Source: Vermamoeba vermiformis (Eukaryota; Tubulinea; Echinamoebida). Taken from it: a DNA stretch of 64,000 nucleotides. A model generated the notes under the pieces. It had not been told where the DNA came from, did no database searches, and saw nothing but the letters and a program-made list of their open reading frames with translations. This document shows, one piece after another, positions 44,200-53,954 of the stretch. The stretch covers positions 186,001 through 250,000 of the forward strand of contig JBEWZL010000098.1 of the NCBI GenBank assembly GCA_045837725.1, read 5' to 3'. Position 1 is the first letter of the stretch, and the number at the start of each line of letters is the position of its first letter. Made by a program: the position numbers and the translations under genes.

Positions 44200-45700
44200 G
44201 GCTAATAGCACCAAATTGTAGTGGATACTATATTTTAGGTGAGTTAAATGGTTTCCTTGCTTAGGAACTGAGTTTGGCAAAGTTTAGTTGTATCTCTCAT
44301 CCGCATAGTCTTAGATAGTGGCTTAACAAAGCATGGAAATCATTTGCAAAATGGACATGTCAGAGTTCAATAGAAAGAGTCAACATTGCAAGTGTAATCT
44401 TACATGACAATTTTGGGCGTGTAAAACTGCTCTTTACAACAGGATGGCAGATCCTGTCATTTCAGGGTCGCTGTTGAGGGTTGCACTAAAACCCCAGTCA
44501 GACTGGACTAGCCATGGCTCAACATCAGAGGGTTGAAGATACATCAGCAGACGGATCCAGGGTCGCTGCATCTGCTGATGTTAGTAATTGACCAACTTAT
44601 ACCAAACACTGCCATTAGCACCAGCGGACCCAAGAAGGACTACTGTTGGCATCAGGTGGCTTTGGGCAAATCGTTGGAGGCTGAAAATGTCATTGTTCTG
44701 CAAAGAACTTAACCCCAGAACTTAGTTCTAAATTACTGCTATACCATTTAAACTTCGAGACTCAGCATGATTTGCTTTGTTATGACTCTCATTCAAAAAT
44801 ATTCCGTTTCTGGTACAGTTCTATGCAGACTACAATCTACAGGAGGATGCCGATGTCCTGTCCAGCAAAAAGTGGACATCCGCCAAGGACCGCACCGCCG
44901 ACCATACATTATATAGTATGAAGATTTTAACAAGATTTCCATGTGCCATGTATATGATTAAGCAATCCCTTCATTATAACAAGGTTTGCCACCATACTGG
45001 ACAAAGTTACAACATAAAAAAGTTAGATGAATCAAAAAAATTTTCATAGCTAGGTGACAATGTATTGTAGCCAAAGTTCAGGGTTGCATAAAATACTTGT
45101 GTTGTACGAAACATGTGCTGGTGGGTGGGTTCATACTTAATGCTGAAAATTTACAATTTGCTGCCACTACAATATCTTTGATGATTACCCATATTTTCTT
45201 GTTAGATAGTGATAGGTCTAAAAGTTTCCAAAGTTTCAATGGTATTGCAGCCAATAGAAAAAAGTTATAGTACTTAAGTTCTTTGCAGAAATTTGCCATT
45301 TTCAGCCTCTGGCGTTTAGCCCAAGCCTCCTGACGCCAATAGTAGTGTTTCTTGGGTCCACTGATGTTGGTCTTACTAACTTCAGCAGGCGCAGCGACCC
45401 CGGACGGACGCAATGTCCACGGACGGACGAAAAATTTTTGGCGGACAGGACGTCCACCTATATAATACCAGTTTTTAATAGGATTTCTATATGCCATGTA
45501 TGTGGTTAAGCATATCCCTTCCGTATAAAAAGGTTTGCCCATGCTGGACAAAGTTACAATATAAAAAATTATGAATAACGCAAAAATTTTTGGACAGTTA
45601 GATGACAATGAATTGTAGCCAAAGTTCAGTGGTGTATAAAATACGTATAGTTGTATTTTAATAGAAGACTTCTTGGTCACTAGAGCAAATTTGAATATGG
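44200..45700. mobile_element. AT-rich island of diverged repeats, unclassified transposable-element remnant
   Basis: The 1.5-kb gap between PIGQ and EPC is made of repeated pieces. Segment X (~44915-45110) recurs in direct orientation at ~45455-45650 (shared ATTTC-A-TG-GCCATGTAT and TGGACAAAGTTACAA blocks). Segment Y (~44560-44740) recurs inverted at ~45270-45430 (shared GGGTCGCTGC, GGACCCAAGAA, GAGGCTGAAAATG, TGCAAAGAACTTAA). Y translates on opposite strands to a similar peptide (SGPKK-Y-W-Q). The minus strand holds a 220-codon frame (45078-45740) covering X and Y. The pattern is of an old, nested or tandem insertion. I cannot assign a family, and no terminal repeats or target duplications are clear. 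Sequence composition and lack of palindromes set it apart from its neighbours. Confidence 0.55.
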
Positions 45701-45837
45701 ATGTGAGGGGGATTACTGCCCTTGTACAAGATGGAACCAATATGCCGTAGAGGTGAAATTTTTATCGGTTTTATATTACAGGGTTACATTACAAATGTAC
45801 AAAAAGCATTTACAAGCATCATAATGATGCAATGTGC

Positions 45838-47384
45838 TCATGAAATATCCATCAGCACAGAATTGGTCTCTGATTCCTTTTCAGAGGCGCCATCAGCCTC
45901 ATCCATGAAGTCAGGCAGCTCATCCACACTTTTAATGATTGGTACGCGGTCCCACAACAACCGTCCGCCACGTCCAATGCGCGCACGACCCCTAAACGAG
46001 GGCATGTTGCTGCTGCTCAAGTTGATGAGTTTGATCCAACCAGGGTCGTCACTGGCCAGGTCAAACAGTGACAGCTGTGACAGTGGCACCACAGCGCGTG
46101 ACTCGACACGTGACTCGGTGGCTGGACTGGCTGGCTCGCTATCGGAACTGACATCGAATTCTTCTGCTGACAGCTGACTGACAGGTTCATCACGTGGAGG
46201 TGTCAACGTGTCACTCGCTGCTCGCCGTCGTCGCGTCTTGTGCTTGGTGCTCGTGCCGTTCATGAACAGCGTGTCAGTGTCCGTGTCCGCAGTCAGCCAC
46301 GTGGTCTCCAACTCGCCGTTGAACAGCGCGGTGTCCTCGAGGATGTTGTCGCGCAGTTCGTTGCCCTGGTGCACCAATATTTGCAGCATGTGCTGTGCCA
46401 GGGCTCGTTTGCACTCCTCGCGGCGCGTGATGAGTTGCAAGAGCTGTCGCGCGCGCGTGAACTGTTCGCGCAGTGCCCGCATGAGCGCGAGGGAGTGCTC
46501 GGGTCTGTAGCTGCGCACGGGCTGCTTCTTCTCCTCGGTCTTGTAGATGAACGCTGCGTACGGCGAACTCTCGCTCACTGGCTCGCGTAACTTGCGCAGC
46601 AACGGCTCACTGCTCGCTGCTCGCCGCGCCTTCCAGTGCTGCACCACGGCGGGCACGTGATCGAGCAGTTCAGGCCGTTCATGAAACAGTCTCATCGCTT
46701 GCTGCGCATTCAATGTCACGTGCTTAGCTTTGCCAGCGTGTTTTTCGAGCGTGTCGATCATCAGCTCGAGATCATCGGCGTCGAGCACGTGGTGCGCGTG
46801 TCCATTCGCTGTCACGTGATGATGATTGTTCCGCTCGTCACGTGCTCGATCACGTGATGTGTAGTCCTCCAGCCACGACTCGTCCTCGCTGTCGAGATCG
46901 TACTCGACGGGCACGCGTTCACTGTCAGGCAGGGTGTATATAATGTATCCGTTGGGTCTGTTGAACAAATACGCAGCACTCTCGCGCTCGTATTCATCGC
47001 GCACTATGACGCGGGGCGTGGGAATGGCCACATCTGGTTGTTGGTGACCGACGCGTAGCACTTCTTGAAGATGTTTTTCCTGCACTAAGGTCAGCCAATC
47101 GTGTCCGTATATCAATATTCTGTAGAATCACTGCGTAGTGAATTGAACTTGAGCGTACCAAAGGCGAATCCGCGCAAAAAAATTAAATAACAAATATCCA
47201 AAAATTTACAGCTCAAGAGATATTTCACAATGAAATCACGTACCGCCTCCTCATCCTTCGACATGCCAGTAGGTATATCGGGTATGTCCTGCGCTTCAAT
47301 CTCGACCTCGGGGGGCGGATTGTGAAAGACAGGCATGGGCCTGTCAGGGTCTATTCGACGACTGCGCAGTGAAAATGCACTCAT
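45838..47384 (-). CDS. EPC1: enhancer of polycomb-like protein (EPC/Epl1, NuA4/TIP60 complex)
   Basis: This is a scaffold subunit of the NuA4/TIP60 histone acetyltransferase core. Exons 47244-47384 and 45838-47079 encode 460 residues. The EPcA domain is recognisable: MSAFSLRSRRIDPDRPMPVF, then IPDIPTGMSKDEEAEKHLQEVL, then IPTPRVIV and EYDLDSEDESWLEDY, with the typical acidic D-x-D-S-E-D-E motif. A helical middle part (RPEHSLALMRALREQFTRARQLLQLI) corresponds to the conserved Lys/Arg-rich region after EPcA. The C-terminus is Ser/Asp-rich and lower in complexity. It is somewhat shorter than animal EPC1 (~830) and Epl1. The acceptor of exon 2 is TTAGTGCAG; the downstream CAG keeps EEAEKHLQ in frame. 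Head-to-head with DUS3. Confidence 0.88.
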
Positions 47385-47776
47385 AGAGTAGACTCGCTCT
47401 CGTACTCGCTCTTATTAGTGTCGTCGATGCTGAAGCATAATCGCTCAGGTAAATCCAACAATGCGAACAAAAAAAGGGTGATCTGCAAGGGTCAAAATTA
47501 GCAACAGATCTGTCAAGAACAAAGAAATTCGAGTGCAAACATACTACTGCTACTGGGTGAGGGGTCAATGACTGTGCGCGAGTGCTGGGCGACAAGTCAA
47601 CAAAAATAATTTCGCCGTGCTGTGAAATTGTTCGTTCAGGTCCGCAACAGTCATTCCTCGCACTACTGGCGCACTACCACCACAAGCGAGCACTATTATA
47701 CAGGTACGTGCAGTAATATCTGAATTGTGCCTGTTGTTGGTTCACACCTAATTATTCTGATCGCGATCAGGCGCAG
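47385..47776. promoter_or_regulatory. 392-bp divergent region between EPC and DUS3
   Basis: It contains the EPC promoter and the DUS3 5' UTR. A 5' UTR intron is likely (donor CAG/GTACGT at ~47701, acceptor GATCAG at ~47770, directly before the DUS3 ATG). Nothing else is recognised. Confidence 0.5.
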
Positions 47777-49724
47777 ATGGAGCACCAACCAGGCCCGCAG
47801 AGCCACGAGACCGCGCCATCGCTACAAGTGCCACATGATGAAGGAGACCGCGATGTCGCGATCAAAGCAGAATATGTGGCTGCAGATCCATCGCAGATTG
47901 ATTTGTCGTCCTTCGCTGTACGTTCTATAGTCCCGCAATATTCATATGTAACATATTAGTGCAGTAATTACTGGTCATTGGTCGAATATATTAATTAATG
48001 CCACCAGTGAGTACTCGCAATACTAACACTCGTCAGACACTGCCGTTAATCTCGGAGCAATCTCCGGTGTCAGAACTTTGCAGTGCAATCGCGCAGGGCT
48101 CGGAGTGTCGCTTCGGTGACACGTGTCAATTCAATCACGACACCGCCTCGTACCTCGCTGTCAAACCTCCGCCAGTGCGCGACACGTGTCCGTTTGCCGC
48201 ACGTGATCAGAGCTGTCCCTACGGAGTCACGTGTCTGTGCGGCCCTACCCATGACATTACCCAAAAAGGCAATGATGTTGCTGACACCTTAGAGCGAAAT
48301 TTCCTCTCCAAAGCAGTGCAACAACAGCTGCGCAAGAAGAGCTATGATTTCTCGCGCGCCGATGCCCAAATTAAGAAAACAACGCGTGAGGTGCGCGCGG
48401 AGCGGAACAAAATTGACTGGCACCGCAAGCTAATTTTAGCGCCACTGACCACTGTTGGCAATCTGCCATTCAGACGCCTGTGCGTGACTCTCGGTGCTGA
48501 CGTGACCCTGGGCGAGATGTGCGGAATAATACCATTCATGAATGAACTCTGTTAGTAATCATTGCAATTATTTCAGGGCCCTGGCGCAGAACATCGTGAA
48601 AGGCGAGCGGCAAGAGTGGTCGCTGATTCGTCGGCACCAGTCCGAGGCTATTTTTGGCGTGCAGCTGGCAGGAGCACACGTGGACACACTGACACGTGCG
48701 GTGCAGCTCTTGACGGACCCGGAGAATGAAATTTCAGTGGATTTTATTGACTTGAATGTGGGCTGTCCGATCGATCTGATTACCAAAAAAGGCATGGGCT
48801 GCGCACTGGTGACACGTCCCGCGCACTTGACAGCACTGCTGCGCGGCATGGTCGACACCGCGCAACACGTGCCAGTGACGGTGAAGCTGCGTACTGGCGC
48901 GCAGGACTACAGCAACAAACTGCACGGCCCTGATCACGTGCCTGTGGAGAAGCGCGGAACAATACACAGAGATATTCTTCCGCAGCTGGCAGAGATCGGA
49001 GTGTCAGCTGTCACCATCCACGGCCGCTCTCAACGACAGCGCTATCTCCGCGCGGCAGATTGGCAGTACATTGCGCACTGCGGGGAGCTGTTGAGCGCCC
49101 ACAACATTCCCTTAATAGGCAAGTGATCTCTGCACTCGAGATCTGCAGTCTAACAGTGTCGCACAGGCAACGGTGACATCTACAACTGGGAAGAGGCCCA
49201 GCAGCACTTTGAACGCGATCACGTGACTGCCCTGATGATCGCGCGCAGTGCTCTGATCAAGCCGTGGCTATTTAAGGAAATCAAAGAGCAGCGTCACATC
49301 GACTACACGGCCACGCAACGGTACGTCCCACCACACCCAGTACTCGCACCACACAGTACTGTACTCACCTCAGACCCACAGGTGGGAGTTGATCTCCGAG
49401 TTCATCGCGCACGGTCTCGAGCACTGGGGCAGCGACAGACGCGGTGTGGAGACTACGCGGCGCTTCTTGCTCGAGTGGCTCTCCTTCACGCACCGCTACA
49501 TACCCATTGGACTCGTGCAACACGTGCAGCCAATCAGCATTCACCACCGCGCTGCGAGTCGACTGCAAGCACGCGATCAGTTTGAGACCATATTGAGCAG
49601 TCCACTCGTCGCTGATTGGCAGAGAATTGCTGCCTGGTTCCTCGGACCTGCTCCGAGCTCAGAGGCGAAGAGTACCTTCAAGCCCACACACACTGCTGGC
49701 TGGCAAGATCAACAGAACGGTTAG
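47777..49724 (+). CDS. DUS3L: tRNA-dihydrouridine(47) synthase (DUS3)
   Basis: This is an FMN enzyme reducing U47 in tRNAs. Exon 1 is 47777-47917; it encodes an acidic N-terminus containing VAIKAEYV, which resembles the family's N-terminal VAPIKxxYL motif. It can join in phase to 48058 (acceptor CTCGGAG). The following exons are 48058-48518, 48577-49118, 49167-49320 and 49382-49724. Two CCCH fingers ([37 protein letters not shown]) precede the TIM barrel: [19 protein letters not shown], the [11 protein letters not shown] segment, [40 protein letters not shown] and [11 protein letters not shown]. The catalytic Cys lies in NVGCP. The intron at 49119-49166 begins AG/GCAAGT (GC-AG) and interrupts the invariant G-N-G-D-I, so it is certain. 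An alternative start at 47998 would skip exon 1. Confidence 0.9.
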
Positions 49725-50021
49725 TGTTGTTGTGCGGCCGGATGTATTTGTGTCTTCTACCACCCAAGGAATACCAAGGGCTAATTGTATGGTAAACCTT
49801 CGGCATTTCGATGGTCCCACCTGTGTACTGAAAATACAACTACGCGAAAGGTGCACATAACTACAAGATCGCACCACTGCTCGCGTTCGATGAGTGATCC
49901 AATGCGTTCCCCGCGAGTTGCAGAGCGCGATCATCAAATCTTGCCGCGGGAGATTGCCGTGTTTTTGAAGCGTAATTGTTGCATTAAGGTCACGGCTCAG
50001 TCAACACTCACACACACTGCG
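49725..50021. promoter_or_regulatory. 297-bp intergenic region between DUS3 and the ankyrin-RapGAP gene
   Basis: It lies between two plus-strand genes and so holds the DUS3 3' UTR and the next promoter. I see no gene, repeat or RNA in it. Confidence 0.4.
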
Positions 50022-52684
50022 ATGGCAACTACTGGTGTGGAGCGAGTCAAAGAGCACACATTTGTGAAGCTCAATCAGCCACTAGAGGTCAAAAAGTTGC
50101 TCAAACAACGACCTGAAGCCATCTACAGCCGCGACGATTATGATCAGGTAGAATTCCGTTGCATTCACGCGTTAAAATCTGCGGTAATAATATTTGTGCT
50201 AATTTATTTTCCATCAGACTATGCTCCATGTCGCTTGTTTTGAAGGCTACAACGAGATTGCAGAAATTATATTGAACAAATACAAGGTTCAAGATCTTAA
50301 ATTGCGCGATAAAAATGGTTGGACAGCCCTGCATTGCGCATGCATTCAAGGCAACTACGATATTTGCGAAGCTTTGCTCAAGAAGGGTGCTTCGCCGAAT
50401 GCACAGAACGGAGATCTGGCCTCGCCATTTTATTATCTGTGTCGGTAAGTTATTATTGACATCGAGTACAGTCCGCAAGTGCGTCGAATTAGCGCGCGGT
50501 TGCAGAGGACGCTGTCCTGTCAAGTTGATTTTGCAGTCAAATTAATCAATTTAAATACTTCAACGGCTGTGTCAATTAAAACCATCGCGTTATATAACTG
50601 CACTCATCGTGTGCTGTGGGTCGTGTATATGATACTAATATGCGATATTGGCACAGGAATGCGTACAGCGAGCGATTGATGCTCATCCTAGATCTGATGT
50701 TGAAAAAAGGCGCAGATGTGCACCTGCAGAACAAGTGGCTCGAAACACCACTCCACCAAGCATGCAGCAGAGGGTGCGTGGAGACTACGCTGTTTCTGCT
50801 GCGTCAGGGTGCAGATCCGAATGCCCTCAACTACTACAACGAGACACCGCTGCACAAGGCGTGCAGACTGCCACCGAGTCAAGCGCTGAAGATGGTCACC
50901 GTGCTGATCGAACACGGCAGCGATCCACTCATCGCTGGCTACTGCGGCAATGCGATCAGTGTCGCCATGCAGAGCGGCAATCAATCGAGTGCGGAATATC
51001 TCAAGCAGGTGCTCGAGACCAAGATTGTGATGATCGGCACGCGCGGCGAGAACATGGTCGAGAAGATACCCGGCACGCGCTTGGTCTCCAGCAAGAGTCT
51101 CGACGATCAGTACCGCGTGCACAGTGCGCACATGAATGTCGGACCATCGATCGACAACATTGATCTCGAGACCATCTTGTTCATCCGTTCAGAGAACGAG
51201 CAGTCACGCACGCGCACCAAATTAGTACAAGCGAGCTCGAGCACGAGTGTGCTGTCACCGCGCAGTGACGTCAGCGAGGAGAGCACGAGTGCCACCAACT
51301 CGATCACGCCCAACAACACCAACAGACCCAGCGATGCCAGCGATGAGTCTAAAAATAGCTCCGAGCAGCAGGCCAAGCCAGTCAGTCACGTGCCCAAGCC
51401 CCCCATTCCCGGTCTGCCCCTGGTGGTGAGCACGGACGAGTTCCGCGTGGAGATGGGCGTGGAGTTCATAGTGACCGACGACGTGCTCGGCATGAGCAAG
51501 GCAGATCTGCGCATTGAAGATGACAACTACAGCTTTGACTACGGCCAGGGCGGTGCTGAGGACGTGGTGAACATTATCGGCAAGCTGCACAGCACGTTCT
51601 TGGAGGAGCCGATTGCCATCAGGTACGCGCTGAGTGCACTGCTGTGGCTTGACTAACCTCGTGTGTGTGCAGCATTCTCAAGACCCCTGACAAGCAGAAG
51701 CACCGCGGACTGTTCCGCACCAAGGCCGTACGTATTGATACCCTTTCACAACACATCTAGTGCTCTGTCACTCGCTGTATGCACACGTGACTCACACCGA
51801 ATTTTCAGGGAGATTTCAAGTTCTTCATCCCCGCAGCGCTGATCAAACAAGGCAAGTCCACCGCCAAACAAGTGCTCAAAGCACTGCGCACCAGTGTGCC
51901 GCAGTTGATGGACGCCAAGCTGCACGTGATCACAGACCCCAAGCTGCAAGAAGAGCTTGCGTACTTGGAGGAGTTGAAGAAGAAGCAGGCCAAGTTCTTC
52001 AAGATTGGTGTCTTGTACGCCAAGGCCGGACAGACCACTGAAGAAGAGATCTTCGGCAACGAGCACGGCAGCGAGGCCTTTGAAGAGTTCTTGAAGCTGC
52101 TCGGTGAGCGCATTGAACTGCAGGGCTGGAAGGGATTTCGCGGAGATCTCGATGTGCAAGGCAAGAGCGGCGAGTACAGCGTGTACACCAAGCTGCGCGA
52201 GTACGAGATCATGTTCCACGTGTCGACCTATCTGCCGTACAACGCGCAAGACCCGCAACAGATCATGCGCAAGAAGTACATTGGCAATGATCTCAGCACG
52301 ATTGTCTTTGTCGATGGTGAACACGCGTCATTCACGCCACCCACGGTCAGCGGAGATTTCCTGCGTACGTTGTGTCACTTGTCACCTGTCACGTGTCACT
52401 AACCCCCACAAACAGACATCTTTGCAGTTGTGAATCCCACCGAGACAGGCTACAAGCTCGGCGTGGCCAGCAAGGTCGGTGTGCCCGCATTTGGTCCCCC
52501 GCTCCCGAAGCCACCCGAGTTCCCGAAGAACACCTACTTCCGCGACTTTTTGTTGACCAAGATCCTCAACGGCGAACAGGCTGCTTTCCACTCGCCGTTC
52601 ATTGCTGCAAAGATGCGTAAGACTCGTCGTGCACATCTGCAAAGATTAGTGGAACAATTCTGCACGAACGACACCAAGTTGTAG
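50022..52684 (+). CDS. ankyrin-repeat Rap/Ran-GAP domain protein
   Basis: This is a predicted GTPase-activating protein for Rap-like GTPases. Exons 50022-50147, 50218-50444, 50657-51622, 51673-51727, 51809-52364 and 52416-52684 sum to 732 codons plus stop in frame. Residues ~40-230 hold about five ankyrin repeats (TMLHVACFEGYNEIAEIIL; GWTALHCACIQGNYDICEALL; ETPLHQACSRGCVETTLFLL; ETPLHKACRLP). A Ser/Thr/Asn-rich linker follows. The RapGAP domain spans about residues 500-700: FKIGVLYAKAGQTTEEEIFGN, EYEIMFHVSTYLPYN, RKKYIGNDLSTIVFVDGE, where the Asn of IGND is the catalytic Asn thumb, and NTYFRDFLLTKILNGEQAAF. The domain ends with the conserved KTRRAHL helix. Fusion of ankyrin repeats to RapGAP is unusual for animals. 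AATAAA-like signal follows at ~52735. Confidence 0.92.
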
Positions 52685-52960
52685 GTCCATAATCAATCGT
52701 CTTGTATTCTACGCTGAACAGCTGTTAAATTAATAATAAAACTGTACATAGCAACGTGAACTCTTCCAGGGCTCTGTGTGTATGCTAGCAATGTGTCCTA
52801 GTCGCAGCGTGGTGTATTGTGGCATTTATTGTGTTCATATGTACAGAAGTTGCTGTTGCTCAACACTGGCGGTCAGATCCACCGTTCACCCTCGTGTTCG
52901 GTGCCATTGACTGCCAATAACAAAATTGAGCAGTTGATATAATAATAATAATACAGAGCT

Positions 52961-53724
52961 CTATTCGCGGGCCTCAATCAACAAGAAGAAGACGAGTACG
53001 CCCAAGAAGAGTGCGCCAAAGAACAGATCCGGTGCCACAGTGCCGGGTGGAAACACGCGCAGTACGAGGGCGATGAGTGCCACCAACACGCCGAGGGCAA
53101 TGAAGCGACCGCTCTTGCCGCGCGGTGCAGGACGAGTGACAGTGACGGTGGTGGGCTCGATGGCGTGTGTGCGCGGTGAGGCAGATCCGACACTCTGAGT
53201 GCGCACTGAGGGCTCAGCACTAGTCTCGCGCACTGGTGAGCTCGGCTTGATGATCGGCTCTTCGGATTTGACGTCATCGAAATTGAGTCGTCGCTCAACC
53301 ACGTCAGTAGTAGTCTCGACTTTAGGCTCTACTTTTGGCGGGCTCATCGAGCTGCGACGTGACTTGCGGCCAGTGGATTTGGATCGGCCGCGCTTCGACT
53401 CGGATCTGAACAGCTACATTAGTACACTGAGTGTCGATTATCAAACGTAACGCGATCGCACGTACTTGCGAGGTTCAGGGCTGGCACGGCGTGATCTACG
53501 ACCGCGCGGAGTTTTCTTCGGGCCATCTTGCTCAGTTTTGAGCGCCTCTTCTAATCGCTTGACTAATTCGGCTTTTAAACCAGTTTGTTTGAGGCCTGTA
53601 GGATTATTATAATTAACAAAATATATTCAAAATTATTTCAGGCGAGCAAAGCTAATTATTGACCTCGATCTTTTAAGGCAGCTTTCAGTTCTTGCACTGT
53701 ATAATCATTCAAATCGCCTTCCAT
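52961..53724 (-). CDS. SAP-domain protein with C-terminal membrane anchor
   Basis: Exons 53664-53724, 53466-53595 and 52961-53405 encode 211 residues. The N-terminus is a SAP DNA-binding motif (YTVQELKAALKDRGLKQTG, then LKAELVKRLEEAL). It is followed by a strongly basic Ser/Arg-rich stretch (GRRSRRASPEPRKSES; RGRSKSTGRKSRRSS) that may be a nuclear localisation signal and phosphorylation site. An acidic/Ser-Pro linker leads to two hydrophobic helices near the end (FIALGVLVALIALVLRVF and LFFGALFLGVLVFFLLI). SAP plus basic linker plus transmembrane hairpin suggests an inner nuclear membrane chromatin tether, loosely like Heh/LEM-family proteins. That role is inference. A SAP-ER protein such as mammalian SARNP-like or ARL6IP relatives cannot be excluded. 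Confidence 0.75.
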
Positions 53725-53954
53725 AATAATATTGTGCTGCTCGCAATGGGTTGTTGCTTGTGTTACAGCTGTGAATTGATCGCTGATAACAATAACATTT
53801 TTCACACGCGATACAACGGTCACAAGCTTGTCCGATTGGCGCCAAAATTTATCGAGCAGAGGAGCACAGAAATCTCGCGATATGGAGTGGTGCAACAAAA
53901 GATTATTTTACAAATGATTGTACATTCGCATCGACTAAAATATTTACATGTAAC

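Noticed and set aside
45078-45740. 220-codon minus-strand frame as a host gene
   Set aside because: It lies wholly in the diverged repeat island, covers both repeat types, and resembles no known host protein; treated as part of the element remnant.
47998-48555. DUS3 starting at Met 47998
   Set aside because: The upstream exon 47777-47917 encodes the family-like VAIKAEYV motif and joins in phase to 48058; the later start would lose it.
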